NCBI RefSeq assembly: GCF_018918155.1
Contig: NZ_JAHLPY010000013.1
Span: forward strand, 1 to 64,000
Source of the DNA: Anaerostipes sp. MSJ-23
GTDB taxonomy: Bacteria > Bacillota > Clostridia > Lachnospirales > Lachnospiraceae
Direction of reading: 5' to 3'
DNA length: 64,000 nucleotides
This document shows, one piece after another, positions 1 to 8,016 of this stretch. A model generated the notes under the pieces. It searched no databases. It saw nothing but the letters and a program-made list of their open reading frames with translations, and had not been told where the DNA came from. Positions within the stretch are counted from its first letter, which is position 1, and every line of letters begins with the position of its first letter. The position numbers were made by a program, and so were the translations under genes.

Positions 1-146
1 CAGCCAAAGCGAACCAGTTAAAACCATATGAATATTTAAAATATCTGCTGACAGAGATTCCAAAACACATGGAAGATAGAAATCTAGATTTTTTAGAAGA
101 ACTATTACCATGGTCAGAACACCTGCCAACAGAATGTAAAAAATAA
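1..146 (+). CDS. IS66-family transposase, C-terminal end (5' part outside window)
   Basis: The frame is open from base 3 and ends at TAA 144-146, giving 47 residues that begin AKANQLKPYEYLKYLL and end LPWSEHLPTECKK. The pattern AKANxLxPYxYLxYLL...LPW matches the small C-terminal domain of IS66-type DDE transposases, which follows the catalytic core. Only this tail is visible, so whether the upstream part is intact cannot be judged. Transposases of this family move the element by cut-and-paste or copy-in DDE chemistry. The gene sits next to a truncated helicase gene and an AT-rich unknown gene, which fits an accessory patch built up by insertions. Confidence 0.85.
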   Translation, partial: AKANQLKPYEYLKYLLTEIPKHMEDRNLDFLEELLPWSEHLPTECKK

Positions 147-206
147 GATCATTGGATAAAAATCCAGTGATCAAAAATTTATCGGTAACACTGATTTACC
201 GTTTAC
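1..206 (+). mobile_element. Right-hand part of an IS66-family element
   Basis: The transposase tail is followed by about 60 non-coding bases and then the sequence TTACCGTTTAC ending at 206. IS66 elements usually begin with GTAA and so end in TTAC, and I take 206 as a likely outer edge. The matching left end is outside the window, so the boundary is inferred and the target duplication cannot be checked. Confidence 0.5.
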
Positions 207-214
207 GAAAAAAC

Positions 215-243
215 TTGCATTTTTTGATTCAATGTTGTATATT
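215..243 (+). promoter_or_regulatory. Possible promoter facing a nearby terminator
   Basis: TTGCAT (215-220) and TATATT (238-243) are separated by 17 bases. A start near 250 would give a transcript of only about 60 nt before the terminator at 284-310. The -10 is not strong. It could be an outward promoter at the IS end or chance AT-rich sequence. Confidence 0.3.
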
Positions 244-283
244 ATAAATATTGATTGAGGTGTATGTTTTCGGACTGCACTGG

Positions 284-310
284 GGGAGTCACTCAGTGGC
301 TCTCTTTTTT
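284..310 (+). terminator. Rho-independent terminator, plus strand
   Basis: GGGAGTCAC (284-292) pairs with GTGGCTCTC (296-304) around the loop TCA, nine pairs including two G-T wobbles, followed by six T (305-310). No gene on the plus strand reads into it except the IS66 transposase, so it may belong to a host gene displaced by the insertion, or end a very short RNA. Confidence 0.7.
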
Positions 311-328
311 GTTGTCTAGAATTCCTTT

Positions 329-1174
329 TCAATTTATTATTTTAAATAAAAAGACAGGTCCGAATCCCTTGATTTTCAAGGCTTTTCGTCCTGTCATTAA
401 TATAACATGTGCTCCTGTACTTGATAATAGTAAAGCTTTTTCTATTCCTTCTGCTCTCATCTTCATAAGGTTATTGATAAAAGCTAACTGCATCTTATTT
501 GGTTTTAATTTATAGCTTGCAAAATCAACAAGTTGCTCTCTTGCTGCTTGTCTTTGTTGTTTTTTGATAATTTGATTTTGTAAATATTGCTCTTTGTAAT
601 CTTCATAATATTGACTATTTGGTGATATCCATAAGTTTTTGAATTCATTTAAAATTTCTTGTGCAACTTCGCCTTGTTCTGTAGAAATAATCTTCGTGTT
701 CCATTCTCTATTTTTTGTAATTGCACTTGATGTCATATTAGAACTTCCGATAATGATTCGATATAATTCATCTTCACGGAATATATAGCCTTTTGTATGA
801 AATCCTCCAACTTCAGAATTCGTTCGAAACATTTTTAATTCAATGTTTTTCAGTTGAGCTAACCGATCTAATGCTTTTGGCTGACTAAATGTTAAATAGT
901 CTGTCGTAAGAATTTTCCCTGGAACTCCTTTTTGTTCTAGTTCTTTTAAAATCATAGATAGAGATTCAAATCCACTATCAGTGATAAATGCTACACTGAT
1001 AAAGAATTCATCACATCGTTTTAATTCTTGTTCCAAAGACACAAGAACTTTCTTTCCTTGTTTATAATCGTTATATATAAATTCTGGCCGGTACACCAAA
1101 TTTGAGTTATTGGATCCATCTATAAATGCAGTGGTTAAACCCATTACTAATTCTTCAGATTTTATATCTCCCAT
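329..1174 (-). pseudogene. Truncated PLD-nuclease/SF2-helicase protein (N-terminal PLD domain only)
   Basis: The first about 255 residues look like the N-terminus of large PLD-DEAD helicase proteins. A phospholipase D HKD-type site is visible as FHTKGYIFRED followed by GSSNMTSSA. After a charged linker comes NKMQLAFINNL...KALLLSSTG, which in intact relatives leads into the helicase Walker A (ATGTGKT). Here the reading changes after SSTG to unrelated residues (GAHVILMTGRK...) and stops, so all helicase motifs and the C-terminal DUF3427 region are gone. The break lies near base 415. Intact relatives occur often in phage-defence islands. The start is supported by AAAGGATAAAAT before the ATG. A separate PLD nuclease is possible but unlikely given the abrupt break at Walker A. 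Confidence 0.7.
349..396 (-). terminator. Long imperfect hairpin with T-run after the broken helicase gene
   Basis: On the plus strand GACAGG (354-359) pairs with CCTGTC (391-396), CGAA with TTCG, and CCTTG with CAAGG around an ATTTT loop. On the minus strand the stem is followed by TTTTT (353-349), so it can act as a terminator. It lies inside the foreign tail of the truncated reading frame, so it may equally be the end structure of whatever element caused the break. Confidence 0.5.
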
Positions 1175-1304
1175 ATTTTATCCTTTTAAATTTTTTACTC
1201 CTACAATTTCTCCAATATATTATATCATATTCCATATATACATTCTATAATTCGATCTCTTATCATGTATTTCACTCACTAAGATATCAAATTTGTTATT
1301 TATT

Positions 1305-3209
1305 CTACTTATCAATCTTGCTATCTAAAATGCAAAATTCTTCATTAATTTTATTAATCACAATTAACATTACTATTAATAATTTCATATAATCTTGTCT
1401 TTGTACATCTTCATCTCTTGAATATGTACTATGCATATATTTATTTCTTAAATCTAACCCATTACTGTATTCAGATTTATTTAAAACATAATTCATATAT
1501 TTAATTTCTGGCTTACAAAAAAGACTATCATATACTACCAATTGATTTAACTTAACCATTGTTGCTATATCTTCTTTTAAATCTTCCAAATATTGTAAGC
1601 ACAATGCTTCTTTATCATATAATTGTTTCAATAAATAAACCTTTGGTTGATACAATTTTATGATACTATCATTTTCGATTAAAACACATTTATTTTTTTC
1701 TAACCATTCAATTTCACCTTTATGACACTCATTAAAATCTTCAATACTCATATTTTCATGAATTAATAGTTGAACTAATGTTTTATATTTACTCTTAGTT
1801 TTCTCTGTATACCCTAGACCAGATTGATCTGAGAATAATAAATACATCATATTTTCAACTTCTTTATTTTTTGCATATCCATACTTATTTTTAATCAAAC
1901 TTGGAATATCTGAAATTATCATATGTTCTGATGACATTTCATACAAGTCACGGTCAATATACTTATCTTTAACATACATTCGAAACTGCTTTAATATGCC
2001 TTCCATTTCTGAGGCTAAATTTCTACATTTTTCTACATAAGTCGAATCTTTCGAAGAAAGATTAAATAAAAAATCTTTCACACCAAATTCATCTTTTATA
2101 TATGATTCAAAAAACCATTTAAAAATATCTTCCAAAAATATATTTTTACTTTTCAAAAAATCATAATACATAGACATTTGAGCAAGTGAAAGCATTTCTG
2201 ATGTTTGAAATGCTACTCCTGTTTCATAAAATTTACGACCTTTGATCGAAAAAGCTCTTTCTAATGCACTTATCTGCGATTTTATTGAAACTAAAGTACT
2301 TCTACCATTAGCATCAAACATTTCAAAAAGATATGTAAAATTATTAAGAATTGTCGCATAGTCTAAATTTTCTTCTAACCATTTTTTATCGTAACTAATT
2401 TTAAATTTCATTCCTTCTCTTTTTACATCTTTTATTTTTTCTTGGTCTTTAAAATATATTTCAACCGCTTGCTCTAATGATACTCCAGTATTCATCTTCC
2501 AAAAATCATTATATACTTTTTGTGCACGTAATTTTAATTTGTCACTAATTGGACATTCTTTAGAACTTTGTGCCTGAAATATTAATTGTAAAATATTAAT
2601 ATTTGCATTATCAGAATCTATATATCGTTGGAAAATAGTTTCATATTCTTCTTTTTCCAATGATTTAGGCAAATAATAATTTTCTTTATTTTTTTCTAAA
2701 AATTTTCTAGCTAAAATTGGTGTTGTCTGTTCCGAAACTCTTAATATCTTACCCATAATATCATCATAATACTGAACAATTTCTTTATGTTTAATTATAT
2801 AAGATAAAATTGTATTTTCATCACATAAAAACACATAAAATACTTCATTTGATATTTTTTTATATATTTTGTATTTACAAAATAATATCCAAAAATCATC
2901 ATAATACATATTACTTACTTGCTTTTCAACTATAAAAAAATTATCATCACATATTTTATTAAAAAACTTTCCAATAATCGTTTTTATTTTTTTCTCTTTT
3001 ATATAAAATTGGATTTTTTCTTTATATTCATCATTTAAAAATCTTAACACTAATTGTATATTATATAATTCAATTATCTCATTAATATCATCAAACTTCT
3101 TATCAAGATCTAATTCCTTTAATTTAGAAATTGCAAGATCTAAATTTCCTCCAAAACTAAGATCATTCGTGCTATAAAATTTCACACCATCAAAATATTC
3201 TGGTCGCAT
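1305..3209 (-). CDS. Uncharacterised 634-residue protein with HEPN-like C-terminus
   Basis: I do not recognise a family for the whole protein. It is rich in Lys, Ile, Asn and Tyr and far more AT-rich than tsf next door, so it is probably horizontally acquired. No signal peptide or membrane segment is seen, and most of it should be alpha-helical. Near the C-terminus is GLDLRNKYMHS, with Arg about 588 and His about 593, followed by a helix of about 25 residues. Motifs of the type RN(x)3-4H in a C-terminal helical domain are typical of HEPN and DUF4209-like RNase domains found in toxins and antiphage proteins. That role is inference only. GAGGTG sits before the ATG. The gene follows the tsf terminator and is upstream, on the same strand, of the truncated PLD-helicase gene with a 130-base gap. 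Confidence 0.6.
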   Translation of the reverse strand: MRPEYFDGVKFYSTNDLSFGGNLDLAISKLKELDLDKKFDDINEIIELYNIQLVLRFLNDEYKEKIQFYIKEKKIKTIIGKFFNKICDDNFFIVEKQVSNMYYDDFWILFCKYKIYKKISNEVFYVFLCDENTILSYIIKHKEIVQYYDDIMGKILRVSEQTTPILARKFLEKNKENYYLPKSLEKEEYETIFQRYIDSDNANINILQLIFQAQSSKECPISDKLKLRAQKVYNDFWKMNTGVSLEQAVEIYFKDQEKIKDVKREGMKFKISYDKKWLEENLDYATILNNFTYLFEMFDANGRSTLVSIKSQISALERAFSIKGRKFYETGVAFQTSEMLSLAQMSMYYDFLKSKNIFLEDIFKWFFESYIKDEFGVKDFLFNLSSKDSTYVEKCRNLASEMEGILKQFRMYVKDKYIDRDLYEMSSEHMIISDIPSLIKNKYGYAKNKEVENMMYLLFSDQSGLGYTEKTKSKYKTLVQLLIHENMSIEDFNECHKGEIEWLEKNKCVLIENDSIIKLYQPKVYLLKQLYDKEALCLQYLEDLKEDIATMVKLNQLVVYDSLFCKPEIKYMNYVLNKSEYSNGLDLRNKYMHSTYSRDEDVQRQDYMKLLIVMLIVINKINEEFCILDSKIDK

Positions 3210-3237
3210 AATTCACCTCAATTATATTTTATAAATC

Positions 3238-3270
3238 AAAAAGGCACACACCACAAAAGTGATATGTGCC
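3238..3270 (-). terminator. Terminator of the rpsB-tsf operon
   Basis: On the minus strand GGCACATATCAC (3270-3259) pairs over 12 positions, two of them wobbles, with GTGGTGTGTGCC (3254-3243) around TTTT, and five T follow (3242-3238). It lies 21 bases after the tsf stop. Confidence 0.9.
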
Positions 3271-3290
3271 ATAAATAAAATTCTAAAATC

Positions 3291-4220
3291 TTATTTTAAC
3301 TGAGCAGCAACCTCAGCCGCAAAGTCTTCTTCTTTCTTTTCGATTCCTTCACCAGTTTCGAAACGAACGAATCCTTTGATTGTTACGTTAGCATTGTTTG
3401 CTTTTGCAACCTGCTCTACGTATTTACCAACTGCCTGTTTTCCATCTTCTGCTTTTACATAAGCCTGATCTAACAGACATACTTCTTTTAATTCTTTGTT
3501 CAGACGTCCAACGATCATCTTTTCGATGATGTTTTCTGGTTTGTCTGGGTTTTCGTTCATAGCCTGAACTTTTAAGATTTCTGTTTCATGTTCGATGTAA
3601 TCTTTAGAAACTTCATCTCTGCTTGTGTATTTTGGAGAAATAGCTGCAACCTGCATTGCTACGTTTTTCGCCATTTCTTTGATTTCGTCGTTTACTACGT
3701 CTGTAGCAACTTCTACTAATACACCAATTTTTCCTCCAGCATGGATGTAAGATGCTACAAATCCATCTGCTGCGGATACTTTCTGGAATCTACGGATGTT
3801 TAAGTTTTCACCGATCACAGCGATTTTTCCGTCTAATGCTTCTTTTACAGTTTTTCCAGCTTCTGCTTTAGATTCTTCTGCTAAGAAAGCATCGATGTCT
3901 GTTGCTGTTGTTGTAAGAGCCTGGTCAGCTACTTCTGCAACATATGCTTTGAATGTATCGTTTTTAGCAACGAAGTCTGTTTCAGAGTTTACTTCAACGA
4001 TTGCTGCTTCTTTTGCATCATCAGATAATGCTACTGCAACAAGTCCTTCTGCTGCGATACGTCCAGCTTTTTTTGCTGCCTTTGCAAGACCGTTTTCTCT
4101 TAAAAATTCTACCGCTGCGTCCATATCTCCGTCTGTATTTGTAAGAGCTTTCTTACAATCCATCATACCGGCACCGGTCATTTCTCTTAATTCTTTTACC
4201 ATTGCTGCTGTGATAGCCAT
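3291..4220 (-). CDS. tsf: Elongation factor Ts
   Basis: EF-Ts is the nucleotide exchange factor that turns EF-Tu-GDP back to EF-Tu-GTP during translation. The 309-residue length is normal for the family. The N-terminal UBA-like module carries the signature MTGAGMMDCKKAL, and TDFVAKN follows at the start of the core, both EF-Ts hallmarks. The ATG is preceded by AGGAGGAAAAAATC. It lies 37 bases downstream of rpsB with no terminator between, the usual rpsB-tsf pair, and is followed by a strong terminator, so the two are co-transcribed from the rpsB promoter. Confidence 0.98.
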   Translation of the reverse strand: MAITAAMVKELREMTGAGMMDCKKALTNTDGDMDAAVEFLRENGLAKAAKKAGRIAAEGLVAVALSDDAKEAAIVEVNSETDFVAKNDTFKAYVAEVADQALTTTATDIDAFLAEESKAEAGKTVKEALDGKIAVIGENLNIRRFQKVSAADGFVASYIHAGGKIGVLVEVATDVVNDEIKEMAKNVAMQVAAISPKYTSRDEVSKDYIEHETEILKVQAMNENPDKPENIIEKMIVGRLNKELKEVCLLDQAYVKAEDGKQAVGKYVEQVAKANNANVTIKGFVRFETGEGIEKKEEDFAAEVAAQLK

Positions 4221-4257
4221 GATTTTTTCCTCCTAAAAAATAGATGTTAAATACGGA

Positions 4258-4983
4258 TTATTCTTCTTCAGCTTCTTCTGCTTCAGCAGCGTCTGCGTCG
4301 ATTCCCTGGTTTGCTTCGATAACAGCATCAGCCATTGCAGATGTGATCAGTTTTACGGCACGGATCGCATCATCGTTTCCTGGGATAATATAGTCTAATT
4401 CTTCTGGATCGCTGTTTGTATCTGCGATTCCAACAAGAGGAATTCCTAATGTGTGTGCTTCCTGTACACAGATGCTTTCTTTCTTAGGATCTACAACGAA
4501 GATCATGTCTGGAAGTCCACCCATTTCTTCGATTCCACCTAAGTTCTTCTGTAATTTGTCTTTTTCTTTGTTTAATTCTAAGACTTCTTTCTTTGGAAGT
4601 ACATCAAAAGTTCCGTCTTCTTCCATTTCTTTGATTTTTTTCAGTCTTGCGATTCTGGATTCGATTGTCTTGAAGTTTGTCATCATTCCACCTAACCATC
4701 TCTGGTTTACGTAGAACATTCCACAACGTTCTGCTTCAGCCTGAATAGAATCCTGAGCCTGTTTTTTTGTTCCTACGAACAGGATCTTTCCGCCGTGTGC
4801 TACACAGTCTTTTACTGCATTGTATGCATCGTCAACCATTCCTACAGATTTCTGTAAGTCGATGATATGGATACCATTACGTTCTGTGTAGATGTATGGT
4901 GCCATTTTAGGGTTCCATCTTCTTGTCTGATGTCCGAAATGAACACCGGCTTCAAGTAACTGTTTCATTGAAATTACGCTCAT
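4258..4983 (-). CDS. rpsB: 30S ribosomal protein S2
   Basis: S2 binds the small subunit and is needed for S1 or mRNA docking. The protein is 241 residues. [18 protein letters not shown] at the N-terminus and GIVDTNSDP-like (GIADTNSDP) near 190 are S2 signatures, and the tail is acidic (AEAEEAEEE). An in-frame ATG lies 39 bases upstream, but the start at 4983 is chosen because AAAGGAG precedes it by 7 bases and [10 protein letters not shown] is the conserved N-terminus. It heads the rpsB-tsf operon and has a structured leader and a near-consensus promoter just after codY. Confidence 0.98.
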   Translation of the reverse strand: MSVISMKQLLEAGVHFGHQTRRWNPKMAPYIYTERNGIHIIDLQKSVGMVDDAYNAVKDCVAHGGKILFVGTKKQAQDSIQAEAERCGMFYVNQRWLGGMMTNFKTIESRIARLKKIKEMEEDGTFDVLPKKEVLELNKEKDKLQKNLGGIEEMGGLPDMIFVVDPKKESICVQEAHTLGIPLVGIADTNSDPEELDYIIPGNDDAIRAVKLITSAMADAVIEANQGIDADAAEAEEAEEE

Positions 4984-4989
4984 TGTTAA

Positions 4990-5080
4990 ATCTCCTTTAG
5001 TTTTTGCTTCCGCTATTTTCAACGTTCCGGCAAACCTTACGGCACTTACCAGAATTCCAATAGCGTGTTTATTTTTACCT
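4990..5080 (-). promoter_or_regulatory. Structured 5' leader of rpsB
   Basis: Between the promoter and rpsB the transcript of about 95 nt can close with CGCTATT (5065-5059) pairing to AATAGCG (5017-5011), enclosing about 40 nt containing GGTAAG, GTAAGG and GCCGG elements that can form a smaller stem. Ribosomal protein genes are often autoregulated through such leaders. Whether this is a known S2 leader class or a new one I cannot say. Confidence 0.5.
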
Positions 5081-5085
5081 ATGAC

Positions 5086-5114
5086 AGTATACCAAACCTT
5101 GTTTCTAATTGCAA
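5086..5114 (-). promoter_or_regulatory. rpsB promoter
   Basis: On the minus strand TTGCAA (5114-5109), 17-base spacer, TATACT (5091-5086). It begins 8 bases past the codY stop, so rpsB-tsf has its own sigma-A promoter. Confidence 0.85.
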
Positions 5115-5121
5115 GAAATTT

Positions 5122-5889
5122 TTACCTTTGATTTGTAATTTCATCAAAAATAAAATCGTTGGTTACTTTAATATAAGTTCCTTTCATTCCAGAGGATCTT
5201 GTTTCGATGACACCAGCGCTTTCTAATTTGCGAAGGGCATTGACAACAACCGATCTTGTGATTCCGAAACGATCTGCAATCTTACTTGCTACAAGAACTC
5301 CTTCATTTCCTTCTAATTCTTCTAAAATATGAATGACCGCTTTGTGCTCGGTAAAGGAAAGAGTTCCGATGGCCGAATCAACGACATGTTTTTTCCGGCG
5401 TTCCATTTCCATTTCTTCACTTACGGAACGAAGCATTTCAAGTCCAACAACGGTTGTTCCGTATTCCGCAAGAATAATATCATCAATAGAATACGGTTGT
5501 TTTTGACGATACATAAATAAGGTTCCAAAACGTTCTCCGGCAATATCAATTGGTGCAATAATCGCTGAATAATCATCCGCAACAGAATCAAAACCAAGAG
5601 TGGATAAGCTGACATTTTCATTTGTGGACAGAATGCTTAACAGTCTTTCATTCAGATAATGATCGACATAGTCTTTGACATTTCCGGAAACTAACTGATG
5701 AAGGACCGGAATATGCTCGGTTTCATTCTTTCCAAGAATTTTTCCTTTTTTGCTGACAACAATAACATTGGAATCCATTACTTCTGTTAATACTTTGCAG
5801 ATATCGTTAAAAACAACTTTCTGTGAATTGTTATTGTGCAGCAGTTTATTGATTTTTCTTGTTTTATCTAATAACTGTATACTACTCAT
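5122..5889 (-). CDS. codY: GTP- and branched-chain amino acid-sensing repressor CodY
   Basis: CodY represses amino acid and nitrogen genes when GTP and Ile/Leu/Val are plentiful. The 255-residue length is typical. The N-terminus LLDKTRKINKLLH leads into the GAF sensor domain, and the C-terminal winged helix contains ASKIADRFGITRSVVVNAL followed by RKLESAGVIE, the conserved CodY DNA-binding helix-turn-helix. The start follows GGGAGAATAAAGTCAA. It is 6 bases from topA, as in many Clostridia, and likely co-transcribed with dprA-topA. Likely targets in this window include azlCD and the his genes, but I found no perfect CodY box. Confidence 0.97.
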   Translation of the reverse strand: MSSIQLLDKTRKINKLLHNNNSQKVVFNDICKVLTEVMDSNVIVVSKKGKILGKNETEHIPVLHQLVSGNVKDYVDHYLNERLLSILSTNENVSLSTLGFDSVADDYSAIIAPIDIAGERFGTLFMYRQKQPYSIDDIILAEYGTTVVGLEMLRSVSEEMEMERRKKHVVDSAIGTLSFTEHKAVIHILEELEGNEGVLVASKIADRFGITRSVVVNALRKLESAGVIETRSSGMKGTYIKVTNDFIFDEITNQR

Positions 5890-5895
5890 TTGACT

Positions 5896-8007
5896 TTATT
5901 CTCCCTTAGTCTGGGTCTCCTCCTGATCTAATTCTTCTGGACGACTGCATACATAACCACATTTCTTATTAGAACATACTAATTTTTTACCCTTTTCGAT
6001 CATGTAACTTCCGCAGCGCTTGCATTTGATAGTGGACGGCTTCTGCCATGAAATAAATTCACATTCCGGATTATTTTCGCATCCGTAATATTTTCGTCCT
6101 TTTTTGGTTTTCTTAAGTACTACTTCTCCTCCGCACAGAGGGCATGGTACACCGACCTTTTCAAAGTGTGGTTTGGTGTTTCTGCATTCTGGGAATCCAG
6201 GGCATGCTAAGAATTTACCATATGGTCCATATTTGACTACCATGTTTCTTCCACACTGATCGCAGACGACATCGGTGACTTCGTCTTCAATTTTTACTTT
6301 TTCTAATTCTTTTTCTGCATTCTTAACTGCAATTTCAAAATCTGGATAGAAATTTTCAATGACAGATTTCCAATGAACTTTTCCTTCTTCTACCATATCA
6401 AGCAGTGCTTCCATCATTGCTGTGAAATTAACATCAACAATGGTTGCGAATGCCTTTTTCATCATGTTATTAACAGCTTCTCCAAGTTCTGTGACATAGA
6501 GATTTTTCTTTTCTTTTACAACATATCTTCTTGCCACAATGGTTGAAATCGTCGGCGCATACGTACTTGGACGGCCAATTCCTAATTCTTCCAGTGTTTT
6601 TACGAGAGAAGCTTCCGTATAATGTGCTGGTGGCTGTGTGAAATGCTGTTTACTTTCAAATTCATTGAGAGAGAGTTCCGTATCTTCATCAATGGATTTG
6701 ATCATTACATTTCCTTCTGATTTTTCGTTATTGATGTTATACACAGATAAAAATCCATCAAATGCAATCTTTGATGCAGCTGCTGTGAAGCGATAGTCTC
6801 CTGCAATGATTTTTACGGATGTATTTTCATATCTGGCTGCTGCCATACGGCTGGCTATAAAACGATTCCAAATCAGCTGGTATAAACGGAACTGGTCTCT
6901 TGACAGCTGATCCTTAATGCTTGCCGGTGAATTTTCCATATACGTTGGACGGATTGCTTCATGAGCATCTTGCACTTTTTTATCACTCTTCTTTGCCGGT
7001 GTACTGGAAACTCCAACATATTCTTCTCCATAATGCTCGGCAATATATTCTTTCGCACTTGTATCTGCTTCTTCTGAAATACGTGTAGAATCCGTACGAA
7101 GATAAGTAATTAAACCAACGGTTCCTTTTCCTTTAATATCTACACCTTCATATAACTGCTGAGCGATTCTCATCGTCTTTTGTGTTGGGAAGTTTAACTT
7201 GCTAGATGCATCCTGCTGCAACGTACTCGTTGTAAACGGAAGCGGACACTTTTTCGTACGTTCACTTACTTTCACTCCCTCAACTTTAAACTCTTTTCCT
7301 TCCAGTTCTTTTAAAATCTGATCCATTTCTTCCTTATTATGAATCTCGACTTTTTCTTTTTTATCCTTATGTCCCACAAATTTCGCTTCTAGTGGTTTTT
7401 TACTTTCCTTTACATTTAAAAGGGCGGTTAATGACCAGTATTCTTTCGGAATAAAAAGATTAATTTCTTCTTCTCGGTCACAAATCAAACGCAATGCAAC
7501 GGATTGTACACGTCCCGCACTTAACCCACGTTTGATTTTTGCCCATAAGATCGGGCTAATCTGATATCCTACGATTCGGTCAAGAACTCGTCTTGCCTGC
7601 TGAGCATCGACCAGATTCATATCAATTTCTCTGGCATGTTTGATCGAATCCTTTACCGCATTTTTTGTAATCTCATTAAATGTAATACGACTGCATTTTT
7701 TGTTTTCCAGCTTTAATGCGTGGTATAAATGCCATGAAATGGCTTCTCCCTCACGGTCCGGGTCAGTTGCAAGATATACTTTGTCTGCTTTCTTCACTGC
7801 CTTTCGAAGGGCCGCAAGTACTTCTCCTTTCCCTCGTATCGTAATATACTTTGGTTCGAAATCATTTTCGATATCAATCCCAAGTGTACTCTTTGGAAGG
7901 TCTCTTACATGACCATTTGATGCGATTACTTCATAATTCTTACCAAGAAATTTTTTAATTGTCTTTGCTTTCGCCGGTGATTCGACGATTACTAAATATT
8001 TTGGCAT
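5896..8007 (-). CDS. topA: DNA topoisomerase I
   Basis: Type IA topoisomerase that relaxes negative supercoils. The N-terminal Toprim domain begins PKYLVIVESPAKAKTIKKFL and has the acidic DPDREGEAI motif near residue 80. The active-site Tyr is in GLITYLRTDSTRI near residue 300. After the core come three C-terminal zinc ribbons: CDQC...CPGFPEC, CPLC...CENNPEC and CKRC...CSNKKC. The length of 703 residues is usual for Firmicutes. It sits between dprA and codY on the same strand, with 9- and 6-base gaps, so one transcript is likely. Confidence 0.98.
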   Translation of the reverse strand: MPKYLVIVESPAKAKTIKKFLGKNYEVIASNGHVRDLPKSTLGIDIENDFEPKYITIRGKGEVLAALRKAVKKADKVYLATDPDREGEAISWHLYHALKLENKKCSRITFNEITKNAVKDSIKHAREIDMNLVDAQQARRVLDRIVGYQISPILWAKIKRGLSAGRVQSVALRLICDREEEINLFIPKEYWSLTALLNVKESKKPLEAKFVGHKDKKEKVEIHNKEEMDQILKELEGKEFKVEGVKVSERTKKCPLPFTTSTLQQDASSKLNFPTQKTMRIAQQLYEGVDIKGKGTVGLITYLRTDSTRISEEADTSAKEYIAEHYGEEYVGVSSTPAKKSDKKVQDAHEAIRPTYMENSPASIKDQLSRDQFRLYQLIWNRFIASRMAAARYENTSVKIIAGDYRFTAAASKIAFDGFLSVYNINNEKSEGNVMIKSIDEDTELSLNEFESKQHFTQPPAHYTEASLVKTLEELGIGRPSTYAPTISTIVARRYVVKEKKNLYVTELGEAVNNMMKKAFATIVDVNFTAMMEALLDMVEEGKVHWKSVIENFYPDFEIAVKNAEKELEKVKIEDEVTDVVCDQCGRNMVVKYGPYGKFLACPGFPECRNTKPHFEKVGVPCPLCGGEVVLKKTKKGRKYYGCENNPECEFISWQKPSTIKCKRCGSYMIEKGKKLVCSNKKCGYVCSRPEELDQEETQTKGE

Positions 8008-8016
8008 AATGAATAA

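Noticed and set aside
3796-4236. A 146-codon plus-strand frame opposite tsf
   Set aside because: Antisense shadow of a conserved gene, with Ala/Ser/Val-rich text and no ribosome site.
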